From positions 182,207-246,206 of the forward strand of contig JACPAE010000001.1 of the NCBI GenBank assembly GCA_016181005.1: a stretch of DNA of 64,000 nucleotides, in the 5' to 3' direction. Position numbers and translations under genes: made by a program. The notes beneath the pieces are model-generated. The model made no database searches and was not told the origin of the DNA. It worked only from the letters and a program-made list of their open reading frames with translations. The DNA is from Candidatus Aenigmatarchaeota archaeon (GTDB taxonomy: Archaea; Aenigmatarchaeota; Aenigmatarchaeia; CG10238-14; SCSR01). The number at the start of each line of letters is the position of its first letter. Positions within the stretch are counted from its first letter, which is position 1. Shown here one piece after another: positions 15,335 through 23,644 of this stretch.

Positions 15335-15910
15335 ATGTCAGAAGGTGAAATGGTAGAAATAGTGAAGGAATTAGCTAAATTTGATGATTTCAAGATGCTT
15401 AAGGAGCCATTAGTGCTTTCTCCCGATATGGTTATAGAATGGGATGGAAAGAGAATAGGGATGGAATTCAAACAAGGTTTATACTCTTCTGATATAGCTG
15501 CTGGTATAGGCCAATTGTTGTTGGGTAAGGTGGTTTTTGCTCTACATGAAATGTGGTTAGTCTTTCCGAAGGCTCAAGTTCCTAAAAGATTATCCCTAAG
15601 TTGGTATGAGACAATGACAACTGTCGGAATAAAACCTTATTGGCTGGATGTCACAGGATTTACCAGAATTGATTATAAGGATTGTGCAAAATTAACTAAG
15701 ATGGATGATATAAGATATCAGTGGCCAATGAGATACATTAATATACCTTCTTACCAGAAAGAAAAGGCAAAAGAAGCGGAACTAGTTAGTGCTCCACTTC
15801 AATCTGCAATGAGGACATACCTCGATTTTATCGAAAACACCAGCTCTAACGAAAGTATGGCATTTCCTGCAAGGTACGTTGACCTTACCAATGAATGGAC
15901 TAAACTTTGA
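15335..15910 (+). CDS. PD-(D/E)XK nuclease-like protein
   Basis: 191 aa from ATG 15335 (an upstream in-frame GTG at 15326 is less well placed against the TATA-like cttaaataaat). LSPDMVIEWDGKRIGMEFKQGLYSSDIAAGIGQLLLGKVVFALHEMWLVFPK fits the restriction-endonuclease fold: PD, then E-x-K on the next strand, then a helix with the conserved Q, then a strand. The catalytic triad appears complete. C-terminal half unrecognised. It follows the iteron-bearing gene and belongs to the same accessory block; it could be a defence or element-borne nuclease. Confidence 0.6.
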   Translation: MSEGEMVEIVKELAKFDDFKMLKEPLVLSPDMVIEWDGKRIGMEFKQGLYSSDIAAGIGQLLLGKVVFALHEMWLVFPKAQVPKRLSLSWYETMTTVGIKPYWLDVTGFTRIDYKDCAKLTKMDDIRYQWPMRYINIPSYQKEKAKEAELVSAPLQSAMRTYLDFIENTSSNESMAFPARYVDLTNEWTKL

Positions 15911-16003
15911 CATATTACACCCCTCGGAGTTAGACCGATCTAAACCGAAATATATATTATAGCTTTCCTAGTATATAAGTGTTTGACTTTTCTAGGAGAT
16001 AAA

Positions 16004-16321
16004 TTATAGGGAATTCCTTACTGACTCTATCTTCTGCTTAACCGACAAATAGCGCAAGATTGTCCTTATGCTCTCCCCAGGCTTGATTCTGACCATTTTT
16101 ATCTTCATGAAAGGCGGGACGCCCTCTTGAACTTCTACGGTCTGCCTTAGGTACTTGTCGATAAGGCGAGAGACTGTCTTGTGGTCCATTCTGCATCTTC
16201 TTCCAATCTCCCTGTACCACAACCAAGTGTCTTTTGCCTCCTGCAGGCATTTAACGATTTTAACTACGTTTTTAAGCTCGTCTCGGCGTATTTTACCCTC
16301 TTTCTTATCTTCAATGCTCAT
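16004..16321 (-). CDS. Winged-helix/HTH protein
   Basis: 105 aa from ATG 16321, preferred over an upstream ATG because GGAG lies 7 nt before it. LKNVVKIVKCLQEAKDTWLWYREIGRRCRMDHKTVSRLIDKYL is an HTH with a DHKTVSR recognition helix. C-terminal region SIRTILRYLSVKQKIESVR is helical. Regulator of unknown target; a GC-rich hairpin (CCCC-agtt-GGGG) sits just upstream near 16360-16373. Confidence 0.55.
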   Translation of the reverse strand: MSIEDKKEGKIRRDELKNVVKIVKCLQEAKDTWLWYREIGRRCRMDHKTVSRLIDKYLRQTVEVQEGVPPFMKIKMVRIKPGESIRTILRYLSVKQKIESVRNSL

Positions 16322-16483
16322 GTTTATCTCCTGGAAACTGAACAACTAACAAACCCTCTCCCCAGTTGGGGTATTTTCTTACTGTAATTAGAATTTACTG
16401 ATAGATAAAGCTTAGAACTTGTATTCTTCAAGCCTGTAAAGTTTTGTAGCAGTGCTGCGTAATGCAAATAACATCTATCTGGC

Positions 16484-16879
16484 TCAGTTTGACTTTACCA
16501 CACATCTATGCAGATTCCCAGTCGTAAACCTCCTCTCACGCCCGTTTTTCCCAGCCGTATAGTTCATTGCTAACTCTTTTATTATCCTATAGACATCTTG
16601 CCGGGCATGCCCATTCTCTGAATCTAAACGCAAAGACAGTTCTATGTAACTTTGACTCAAGCTAAACCCGTCAACGAATTCAGTTTTGTAGTCACTTACT
16701 TTCAAACCGTGTTCATTAAATATACTTTTCGCTGTCGCATGAAATCTAGGTATTGACATGTCTGAAAAGTCGTCTATGTCAGCTGGTTTGATTGTTACGT
16801 GGACGTCAAAAACGCCATCCTCCGGAGAAAGAACAACAGGATCGAATGTTATTGTCGTGGCTTGATATTTTGAAGGTAT
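16484..16879 (-). CDS. Hypothetical protein with unclear start (ATG-TAG upstream)
   Basis: The first canonical ATG (16759) would give 91 aa, but the frame upstream is clearly coding: TITFDPVVLSPEDGVFDVHV and TIKPADIDDFSDM precede it. No ATG, GTG or TTG occurs before a TAG at 16886-16888, which is itself immediately preceded by ATG (16891) about 25 nt after a TATA-like tttatat. Possible starts are ATA 16879 (131 aa), readthrough of the second codon, or an inactivated gene. Family not recognised. Confidence 0.5.
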   Translation of the reverse strand: MPSKYQATTITFDPVVLSPEDGVFDVHVTIKPADIDDFSDMSIPRFHATAKSIFNEHGLKVSDYKTEFVDGFSLSQSYIELSLRLDSENGHARQDVYRIIKELAMNYTAGKNGRERRFTTGNLHRCVVKSN

Positions 16880-16920
16880 AAAACCCTACATTAACTTGGG
16901 CGTTTCAAATATAAAAGGTT

Positions 16921-18282
16921 TTAATAAACATCGGGTAACACCTGCTGTATTGTATCCCCTCTTTTTGGGCCTGTCGAAACTGTGGATACAGGAACGTCCA
17001 AATACCTGTGGATAAATTCTATGTATGCTTTCGCATTTCCGTCCAGTTTCTTGTAATCCGTCACACCGCTAGTATTGTTCCATCCAGGCAAAGTTTCGAA
17101 TTGCGGGTCGACGTCGTAGAGAAGATTCGTGTTGCTAGGAAAATGTCCTGTCTTACCGTATCTAGTGCAAACCTTGATTTCAGGCAGTCCGTCCAAAATA
17201 TCCAGCTTTGTCACAGCAACAGAGTATCTGAACCTCTGCGGTCCGCCAACCACGTTTAGTGCGTACTGTGCAACCACAAGGTCTTGCCATCCTGCCCTTC
17301 TTGGTCTTCCTGTTGACGCACCATATTCCTTTCCCTTGGCTCTGATAAACTTCCCAACGGCTAGAGAGTCGCCTTTCACAGCTCTTTCAATATCCTTTTC
17401 TGTCAATACCTCAGGATTATCCTTGCTTACGTTTTCGATGTCGGCCGCCGTTCCTAGTTCAGTTGGGAAAGGGCCTGCCCCCACCCTAGTAACATAAGCC
17501 TTCATCACACCGATAAAGTTGTCTATAGGAGGGATGCCTAGGGCACCAGTGTACGAGCCGCCAGGCACTGTGCTGGAAGAGGTTACATACGGGTAAGTTC
17601 CTGCGTCTAAATCCAAAAGCACAGCCTGTGCACCTTCCAATAATACATTAGCGCCCACGTTCTTCCTGAAAAATTCAACAGTATCCTGAACAGACAAGTA
17701 ACTTTGCAATTTTTTCAACAACGCTCTTTGCTCTTCCAGCAATTGCTCAGGGTCAAGTTCGAGACCGAATTCATCCGCATGGATTCTGACATTTTGAATG
17801 AAACGGGCGCCGTCGTCAAGCAAATCCAGCACCCGAATGCCAGTCCTGTCAGCCTTCAGCATGTAAGCGACACCGATTCCTCTCCTAGTCGTCCCTATAC
17901 CTCTCGAAAGTTCTTTCCTCTCTTCCACCTTGCTGTAATAAGGAAGTATAAGATGGGCCCTGTCAGACAGCACCAGTCTTTCAGGACTTGGAAAGACGCC
18001 TACAGAAAGCAAACCTTCCTTCCCTTCAATCTCACTGTAGAGAAGGTTGTTAAGATTCACTACCTCTCCATTGCCGATGACATGTACTTTTCTATCATGC
18101 CTTATACTAGACGGAATGTTGTGCGATGCAACTTGGATCTCTTCATCGGTCACGACAGTATGACCAGCATTATCCCCGCCGTTGTAGCGGACTATAATGT
18201 CGTATTTTTCAGCCAGAATATCTACTATCTTTCCTTTGCCCTCGTCACCCCAATGCATGCCGAAGATTGCCGTGACTGTCAT
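16921..18282 (-). CDS. purA: Adenylosuccinate synthetase
   Basis: 453 aa. Joins IMP and aspartate using GTP, the first step from IMP to AMP. The P-loop GMHWGDEGKGK (residues 8-18) keeps the catalytic Asp; the usual Gln before WGDEG is His here. NGGDNAGHTVV, GIGTTRRGIG (the Arg loop), LLEGAQAVLLDLDAGTYPYVTSSS, and STGRPRRAGW-D are all in place. Length is near the bacterial enzyme (about 430) and longer than the short archaeal form (about 340), which may hint at transfer. Its ATG overlaps the guaB stop by 4 nt. Confidence 0.95.
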   Translation of the reverse strand: MTVTAIFGMHWGDEGKGKIVDILAEKYDIIVRYNGGDNAGHTVVTDEEIQVASHNIPSSIRHDRKVHVIGNGEVVNLNNLLYSEIEGKEGLLSVGVFPSPERLVLSDRAHLILPYYSKVEERKELSRGIGTTRRGIGVAYMLKADRTGIRVLDLLDDGARFIQNVRIHADEFGLELDPEQLLEEQRALLKKLQSYLSVQDTVEFFRKNVGANVLLEGAQAVLLDLDAGTYPYVTSSSTVPGGSYTGALGIPPIDNFIGVMKAYVTRVGAGPFPTELGTAADIENVSKDNPEVLTEKDIERAVKGDSLAVGKFIRAKGKEYGASTGRPRRAGWQDLVVAQYALNVVGGPQRFRYSVAVTKLDILDGLPEIKVCTRYGKTGHFPSNTNLLYDVDPQFETLPGWNNTSGVTDYKKLDGNAKAYIEFIHRYLDVPVSTVSTGPKRGDTIQQVLPDVY

Positions 18283-19781
18283 CGGTATCCCGTTGCAGGT
18301 TTACCTCTACTTAATGTTATTGATAAAGGTGACATCACTTGCAAAATTGCATTAGCGTGCAATTCAGGAATGTTGGAAGAACCAGATTTTCTTATGCCAT
18401 CCCTGATTTGCGCAAGCGCAGGCATTAAATGATTTCTCAAAGGACCGGTGTATGGTACTGTAGTCTCGAAACCTTCTTCAAATCTTGTATGGCCGTAACG
18501 TAGACCAGACCACTCTTGCGCCTTTCTAGAACCTTCACCCCAATAGCGTTTCACTTTAACTTCCATCCATTTACCATCAACTTCTCTTCTTTCAACATCT
18601 TCAGGTCCGTTGCTCTCTTCCGTTCCTGCAACATAACCCCCAGCCATTACATAATCAGCACCTAAAGCTAGTGCAACTTGGATATCGCCAGCGGACATTA
18701 TCCCACCGTCTGAACAAATAGGTATGTAAGTACTTGTCTCGCTGTAATACGAATCTCTAGCTCTCGACACGTCCAAAACAGCGCTGGCCTGCCCCCTACC
18801 AACTCTTATTTGTTCTTGAGTTATGCAGATAGATCCAGAACCCATACCAATTTTCACAGCGTCGGCCCCATTATCTACCAAAAACCTGAAACCATCAGCT
18901 GTTACAATATTTCCAGCCACTACAGGAATATGTGGGAATTCTCTTTTCAAGTACCTTAGAGTTTTTTCAAGATATTCGGAATAACCCTGCGACGTATCTA
19001 TAACTAGAAAGTCTGCTTCAGCATCTATCAGAGCTTTTGCTCTTTCAGCATAGTCGTGTGTATTTACTGCAGCACCTACAGCATACCTCTTCGCATCATC
19101 CAAAAGTTCATAAGGGTTGTCTTCATGCGCTCTCATGTCCCTTCTAAATACTAATGACTTTAATCTTCCATCACTCGTTATTATAGGTAACACACTATGA
19201 TGACCCTCTCTTAGCTTTCTGTTCGCCCTCTTTATATCATCCGTTATCTCATTCTCGTAGGCAACGTCCAACTCTTCCAAAGGTTTCATCCTTTCATACA
19301 CTTTTGATGAGGCATGCACATCAATATCAAAATCATTATCTGTTAAAAGACCAAGCAGTCTTCCAGTAGGGGTGCCGTCTTCTGTTACTGGGAATTTGGA
19401 ATATCCTGTCTCACGCATTCTTTCATAGGCATCTGAAATTGTAGCAGAAGGCAACAACACATCAGGAACCACGAATCCTGCTTTAACTCTTTTCACGTTT
19501 CTAACTAGCTTGGCTTCGTCCGCTATTGGTTGGCTACAATAGATTACACCTGCGCCGCCAAGCCTAGCTATTGCCGTTGCCATGGAGTCTCCAGTCACAC
19601 TCTGCATGGCAGCAGTGAGTATAGGAATTCTTAATCGTATCGCATCCTCACCCTTTGTCAGGTTTACGGACAAGTCAACATCATCGACAGAAATAGTTTC
19701 CTTAACTAGTCCGGGAAGCAACAAGTATTCTTGCAACGTCCTAGAAAAATAAGATTCGGAATCTATTATAGTTCCAGCCAT
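18279..19781 (-). CDS. guaB: IMP dehydrogenase
   Basis: 500 aa. Oxidises IMP to XMP with NAD+, the committed step to GMP. The TIM barrel is interrupted by a CBS pair (about 105-215, e.g. SKFPVTEDGTPTGRLLGLLTDNDF and HHSVLPIITSDGRL). The active-site loop is GMGSGSICITQEQ (catalytic Cys; usually GPGSICTT), followed by CSDGGI and VMAGGYVAGTEES, then the flap. Forms an operon with purA, so both exits from IMP are made from one transcript. Codon use is AT-richer than in the ribosomal genes. Confidence 0.95.
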   Translation of the reverse strand: MAGTIIDSESYFSRTLQEYLLLPGLVKETISVDDVDLSVNLTKGEDAIRLRIPILTAAMQSVTGDSMATAIARLGGAGVIYCSQPIADEAKLVRNVKRVKAGFVVPDVLLPSATISDAYERMRETGYSKFPVTEDGTPTGRLLGLLTDNDFDIDVHASSKVYERMKPLEELDVAYENEITDDIKRANRKLREGHHSVLPIITSDGRLKSLVFRRDMRAHEDNPYELLDDAKRYAVGAAVNTHDYAERAKALIDAEADFLVIDTSQGYSEYLEKTLRYLKREFPHIPVVAGNIVTADGFRFLVDNGADAVKIGMGSGSICITQEQIRVGRGQASAVLDVSRARDSYYSETSTYIPICSDGGIMSAGDIQVALALGADYVMAGGYVAGTEESNGPEDVERREVDGKWMEVKVKRYWGEGSRKAQEWSGLRYGHTRFEEGFETTVPYTGPLRNHLMPALAQIRDGIRKSGSSNIPELHANAILQVMSPLSITLSRGKPATGYR

Positions 19782-19812
19782 AGAATATTAGTGGAGATTA
19801 AAAAATAAATCC

Positions 19813-19926
19813 TTATCGTCTCTTTCGTTTCTTCCTGCAGTTCTTGCATAGCCATAAATAGCCAGACTTGAAGAGCTTTCCAACCTCTTTCACAGAACCC
19901 TTACAATTATCGCAGTGAGTATGCAC
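19813..19926 (-). CDS. Small zinc-ribbon protein, 37 aa
   Basis: GTG start at 19926: MHTHCDNCKG, a linker VKEVGKLFKSGYLWL, then CKNCRKKRKRR. The CxxC...CxxC ribbon with a basic tail is typical of tiny archaeal nucleic-acid- or ribosome-associated proteins. A TATAAATT element is only 4 nt before the start, so the real promoter is unclear. Too short for standard gene callers but the motif spacing is convincing. Confidence 0.65.
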   Translation of the reverse strand: MHTHCDNCKGSVKEVGKLFKSGYLWLCKNCRKKRKRR

Positions 19927-19958
19927 AATTTATAGTTTTGTTTCAAACAATATAAAGC

Positions 19959-20822
19959 TCATTTCACTATAACGCTCTTCTCGGTGACAGCCACCATACC
20001 GTTGCTTTCCTCCTTTAGGGGAGGGTATTCCATCAGGGCCCCCGCATCTGTCAGCTGCTTTAATGCCATGTCGATTTTCAGCGGGGAGATGTCCGTTATC
20101 CACCTCTGTGTGAATGGCAGCTTCTCAAATTTTCCTTGTGCCATCTCCAGAATCTTCCTTGCTTCCCACATCCTTACAGGAGCATCCCTCAAGAACTGGA
20201 AAATTCCTGTAGGCGATGATTCTACCACAAAGCCGCTACCGTCTGTCACGAAGACCTCCATCGCGTAAACCTTGCCAGCCTCTATTTCGTCCTGTATTTT
20301 GTTCTTCCCGTTCGGAATGGAAGGATCAGCATGCTGGCTGTACCTGTCCACCCTATGTCCTGCAAGGTTCCGGATGACATTAAACCCGAGCCCGTTGACA
20401 GTTTCCTCACAAACATCGGAAATCTCCCACACCTTTGTTCCAGGTTTGAACAGTTTCAAAGTCTCCTCAAGTGCCTTTTCAGAAGCTTCAATTAACGGAT
20501 GCGACTTTTTGCCTATGCAAATCGTAAACGCCCTGTCGCACGGATATCCGTCGACCTGGACACCAATATCCACCTTGGCCATGTCACCCTCCTTCAAAAT
20601 CAGTGAATCGTTTCTGCTGGGCGTGTAGTGCGCTGCAATTTCATTTATCGAGATGTTTACAGGCCAGGCTGGCTTGCCGCCGAGTTCTCTAATCTTATTT
20701 TCTATTGTCTCGGCCAACTCCAACGCATGTGCATTCTCCTTGGCGCATTCCCGCGCAAATTCTATAACCTCGTTGGAAATTGAGAACGCTCTTTCATAAG
20801 ATTCCAATTCCTCATTTTCCAT
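19959..20822 (-). CDS. map: Methionine aminopeptidase, type II-like archaeal
   Basis: 287 aa. Removes N-terminal Met from new proteins. Pita-bread fold metal ligands are visible: VDIGVQVDGYPCDRAFT (two Asp), NLAGHRVDRYSQHADPSIPN (His), YAMEVFVTDGSG (Glu) and VTEKSVIV (final Glu). The insert between the His and the last Glu carries the type II helical subdomain. Divergent from the rhomboid gene, with TATA-like DNA between. Confidence 0.94.
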   Translation of the reverse strand: MENEELESYERAFSISNEVIEFARECAKENAHALELAETIENKIRELGGKPAWPVNISINEIAAHYTPSRNDSLILKEGDMAKVDIGVQVDGYPCDRAFTICIGKKSHPLIEASEKALEETLKLFKPGTKVWEISDVCEETVNGLGFNVIRNLAGHRVDRYSQHADPSIPNGKNKIQDEIEAGKVYAMEVFVTDGSGFVVESSPTGIFQFLRDAPVRMWEARKILEMAQGKFEKLPFTQRWITDISPLKIDMALKQLTDAGALMEYPPLKEESNGMVAVTEKSVIVK

Positions 20823-20858
20823 ACAACCACTTTTATATCCGACCGACTAAATCTATTA

Positions 20859-21473
20859 ATGGTCTTAAGGTTAAATTGGACAATTTCTTTTTTCATAGCG
20901 TGCGTAGCAGTGTTTTTCCTGCAAATACTTCTGCCGATAGACTGGGAGATGTTTTCATTCACGCCTGCGTTGGCAATGGAAAGGCCATGGACATTTGTCA
21001 CGGCGATGTTCATGCATGCGAACATTACCCATCTTTTCTTTAACATGTTCGTGCTTTTGATGTTCGGGCTTATGCTCGAAAACATCATAGGCCACACAAA
21101 GTATGCAATAATCTATTTCACGTCAGGCATAATCGGGAGCATAGGCTATCTCCTTACGGCAAGCAGCTCAATGATACCTGCGGTAGGTGCGAGCGGGGCG
21201 ATATACGGCATTATGGGAACTATGGCAGTTTTGATGCCTTTCCAGATGGTCTGGGTTTTCGGGTTCTTCCCTATGCCTATGGTAGTCGCAGCAGCTTTCT
21301 GGGTTCTTTCAGAATTTATTGGTTTGTTCGCTCCAGGAAATATCGCGCACGGGGCTCACCTCGGAGGCCTTTTCATGGGATTTTTGTCCGGCGCATACTT
21401 GAGATGGCGATACATGAAACACCAAAAAAGGCGGAGAGTTGGAATAACAGGCTATGCCGACTGGGAAATGTGA
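20859..21473 (+). CDS. Rhomboid family intramembrane serine protease
   Basis: 204 aa, six transmembrane helices. The L1 loop motif (WTFVTAMFMHANITHLFFNMF), catalytic GASGAIYG (Ser112) and AHGAHLGG (His167) are all present, so it should be active. Cleaves transmembrane substrates, which are unknown here. The C-terminus is basic and cytosolic. Confidence 0.93.
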   Translation: MVLRLNWTISFFIACVAVFFLQILLPIDWEMFSFTPALAMERPWTFVTAMFMHANITHLFFNMFVLLMFGLMLENIIGHTKYAIIYFTSGIIGSIGYLLTASSSMIPAVGASGAIYGIMGTMAVLMPFQMVWVFGFFPMPMVVAAAFWVLSEFIGLFAPGNIAHGAHLGGLFMGFLSGAYLRWRYMKHQKRRRVGITGYADWEM

Positions 21474-21712
21474 TGTGCGGTCTTTTTAAGAGTGTAGAAC
21501 AAACAATATTTATTGTAAATGTCATCCCAAACCTTAATGAGCATTATGTATGTACTAGGTTTTGTTAAGGTTAACTTCTCGATCAGATGCTGATTGGGGA
21601 TGATTCCTTTTCTCAAATTTTCTGGATGACCCAAAAGTTCTAATTTATCATTGGTCTTCGCTAGGTTGAGATAGGATAGCTGGAACCCCTTGGAACGCCG
21701 ATCTTGTAACAA
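21452..21712 (-). CDS. Doubtful small protein overlapping rhomboid 3' end
   Basis: 86 aa from TTG 21712. The text (NLAKTNDKLELLGHPENLRKG, YIMLIKVWDDIYNKYCLFYTLKK) looks protein-like, and the frame is open to a stop just upstream, but no ATG is available and it overlaps the rhomboid gene by 22 nt. Could be a gene remnant. No family recognised. Confidence 0.3.
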   Translation of the reverse strand: MLQDRRSKGFQLSYLNLAKTNDKLELLGHPENLRKGIIPNQHLIEKLTLTKPSTYIMLIKVWDDIYNKYCLFYTLKKTAHHISQSA

Positions 21713-21752
21713 TTCTTCAGCTGTCCCTCAAAAATCCTTATGGTTGATAGAT

Positions 21753-21818
21753 ATGGGAAACAAAACTTGGGTAAGACTGGTGCTTACAAAATACAGAAGT
21801 AGGAAAGACAGGAAATAG
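21753..21818 (+). CDS. Possible 21-aa basic peptide
   Basis: MGNKTWVRLVLTKYRSRKDRK, ATG 21753 preceded by GGTTGATAG. Ends 2 nt before the stop of the convergent 28-aa basic gene. Basic composition suits a ribosome-associated peptide, but support is only the frame and the weak Shine-Dalgarno. Confidence 0.25.
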   Translation: MGNKTWVRLVLTKYRSRKDRK

Positions 21819-21820
21819 AA

Positions 21821-21907
21821 TTATCGCCGCTTTCTAGCCCTTTTTCTCCTTCTCATTCTCTGCTTCTTGGTTTTTCTCCTTCGTCGTCTTTTTTCTCCCG
21901 ATGCCAT
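21821..21907 (-). CDS. Tiny Arg/Lys-rich protein, possible eL41
   Basis: 28 aa: MASGEKRRRRRK, then TKKQRMRRRKRARKRR. Length, single-helix character and a KKxRMRRxKRxxRxR pattern resemble ribosomal protein eL41 (about 25-37 aa), which is often missed in archaeal annotations. Located upstream of ogg on the opposite side of a short AT-rich gap. Identity as eL41 is inference from composition and size. Confidence 0.5.
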   Translation of the reverse strand: MASGEKRRRRRKTKKQRMRRRKRARKRR

Positions 21908-21927
21908 AGCAATTAACTTTGTTTTCC

Positions 21928-22569
21928 TTACTTAAAAATCATTCCAGTTTCCTTCGACCAAAGAACTATGTCCAGTTCGTCCAATGTTATCCCCAATTTA
22001 TCTGCGAAATTTTTCATCTTACTTTCTATTTCCAAATATTTCTTCTCTGTTAGGGACTTTGGTATCTCATCAATCACACCAAGTTCCTTCAGGTTCTTCA
22101 GTATATGCACATCCAATATCGCAAGCTGATTGTTGCTCAAGCCTATATTCCTAATAAAATGCGAACTCTCCTTCAGTCCACATCCTTTGACATTTTCCCT
22201 CACCCATTCCCTCAAGGAGGTCGGATCATCAGCAAGTTTCATTAGTTCACTTTTCAAAGCCAGTTTCCCGTTAGATGTGAATTTCCTCCTAGCATCCACT
22301 ATCCGCGACGCTTTCTGTTCATTGAACCTTACAGCATTCAAAAACGGTTTTATTTGGTCTTCATTTCCAGTAAACAGCATTCTATTTTCAACCAAACTTT
22401 TTATCGCACTCCATGCGCTTGTCGCTTTTGACTGGGGTGTGCATATACAGAATGCAAGTTCGGCAAAAACTTTTTCATCCGATTTATCCAATACAGACTT
22501 GAATTCATCCAATCTTTTCCTAATCTCATCCTTTCTTCTCTCATGCAGTTGCACAAGTTCTTTACTCAC
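21928..22569 (-). CDS. ogg: 8-oxoguanine DNA glycosylase/AP lyase (Ogg2 type)
   Basis: 213 aa. Base-excision repair enzyme removing 8-oxoguanine. Ogg2 marks: LAFCICTPQSKA (36-49), the helix-hairpin-helix VKGCGLKESSHFIRNIG with catalytic Lys133, LAILDVHIL with catalytic Asp153, and the conserved C-terminal ELDIVLWSKETGMIFK ending in Lys. The start overlaps by 8 nt with the end of the upstream membrane hydrolase, so it is co-transcribed. Confidence 0.92.
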   Translation of the reverse strand: MSKELVQLHERRKDEIRKRLDEFKSVLDKSDEKVFAELAFCICTPQSKATSAWSAIKSLVENRMLFTGNEDQIKPFLNAVRFNEQKASRIVDARRKFTSNGKLALKSELMKLADDPTSLREWVRENVKGCGLKESSHFIRNIGLSNNQLAILDVHILKNLKELGVIDEIPKSLTEKKYLEIESKMKNFADKLGITLDELDIVLWSKETGMIFK

Positions 22570-23032
22570 TAAACCGCCTTCTAAAATACTTCCAGAATTT
22601 TGACCTAAAGTTTAAAAATCGTTTGCTGAATCCGAAGATGTATATAAGCAAAAGCCCGCCTATTATCTCAGAGATTACAATATATGGTGTTAGCTGGATT
22701 CCAAACGCACACGTATCTATGAACGAGTATTGTTTGAAAGGGTAAAAGAGGGGTATATCACTGTTTAAATCCTCTATAAGGTGAAATATCACACCCAGCG
22801 ATACAGCAACTGCAACTTTCTTGTTTCTTGTAATCGCATATGTGGCAAGCCCTGCTATTGGGAAGAAAAATATAGTGTGTGCCAAGAATCTTGTGCACGG
22901 AAACCAGCCAATCAAGAACAATCCCTTGTCGATTATGTCCGGCAGCAAAGCTCCGAATATTGCCGCTAGTGCTGGAAGGAATAGCATTGAAGCAACTAGT
23001 GCCGTTATTCCTGCATGCCCTAGAATAAGCAT
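22562..23032 (-). CDS. YdjM/DUF457 family membrane-bound metal-dependent hydrolase-like protein
   Basis: 156 aa with four membrane helices. MLILGHAGITA, GALLPDIIDK, RFLAHTIFF and GVIFHLIEDLNSD give the family's His and Asp ligands (GH, PDxxD, HxxxD). The substrate is unknown. It sits between cmk and ogg in one transcription unit (no gap to cmk). Confidence 0.78.
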   Translation of the reverse strand: MLILGHAGITALVASMLFLPALAAIFGALLPDIIDKGLFLIGWFPCTRFLAHTIFFFPIAGLATYAITRNKKVAVAVSLGVIFHLIEDLNSDIPLFYPFKQYSFIDTCAFGIQLTPYIVISEIIGGLLLIYIFGFSKRFLNFRSKFWKYFRRRFSE

Positions 23033-23605
23033 TCAATCACTTTTAGATACACGTGGCTTAAGCTTATTAGATTTGATGAATTTTAAAATTTTCTCAACTG
23101 TCTGGTTTATTGTCAGATTGGAACTGTCTATAATCAAATCTGCAATCTTTTTCTGGCTCATATAATCAAACCCATAAATATTTTTAAATAGCTTTATTTC
23201 AGTAGCTTCCCTTTCTAAAACCTTTTTCAACGCTTTGGTAACAGGGACATTGTCTCTTTTGGAGGTCCTCTCCGCACGTTTTCTTTTCGATGCATAAACC
23301 CAAATTTTATGATCGGCAATGTTTTTCAAAAAATGTATAGACAGGCTTCCTTCCAGTACAATATTTCCTTTTCTTGCCTTTCCAATTTGCAATTCGTCAA
23401 TTCTTTCGTGCAAACTTTTACTCGTACCTCTTTTTGTCTTAAGAAAAGATATTGCAGCCTCCGTTTCATTTTTCTTTCCAGACATTTTTTTGAAGTATTT
23501 CCCGGGAGAGAAGTATTTCATTTTCAACTTCTTTGCTACAAATCCACCAACAGTAGAAGCTCCAGAACCCGGTGGGCCCGATATAGCAATCACTAGTTTT
23601 CTCAT
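23033..23605 (-). CDS. cmk: Cytidylate kinase, archaeal type
   Basis: 190 aa from ATG 23605 (MRKLVIAISGPPGSGAST), preferred over an ATG 15 nt upstream because it places the P-loop at the normal distance. Phosphorylates CMP/dCMP. Seen are the P-loop GPPGSGAST, GKYFKKM, RIDELQ, GNIVLEGSLSIHFLKN and a basic lid (KRKRAERTSKRDN). Sequence is AT-rich. Followed without a gap by the YdjM-like gene. Confidence 0.88.
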   Translation of the reverse strand: MRKLVIAISGPPGSGASTVGGFVAKKLKMKYFSPGKYFKKMSGKKNETEAAISFLKTKRGTSKSLHERIDELQIGKARKGNIVLEGSLSIHFLKNIADHKIWVYASKRKRAERTSKRDNVPVTKALKKVLEREATEIKLFKNIYGFDYMSQKKIADLIIDSSNLTINQTVEKILKFIKSNKLKPRVSKSD

Positions 23606-23644
23606 ATAATGTGTTGGCACAGCTAAGAAAAATAGTTTGTCATT

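Noticed and set aside
16355-16385. Intrinsic terminator at the CCCC-agtt-GGGG hairpin
   Set aside because: Only a 4-bp GC stem with an interrupted T-run; orientation relative to the two minus-strand genes is ambiguous.
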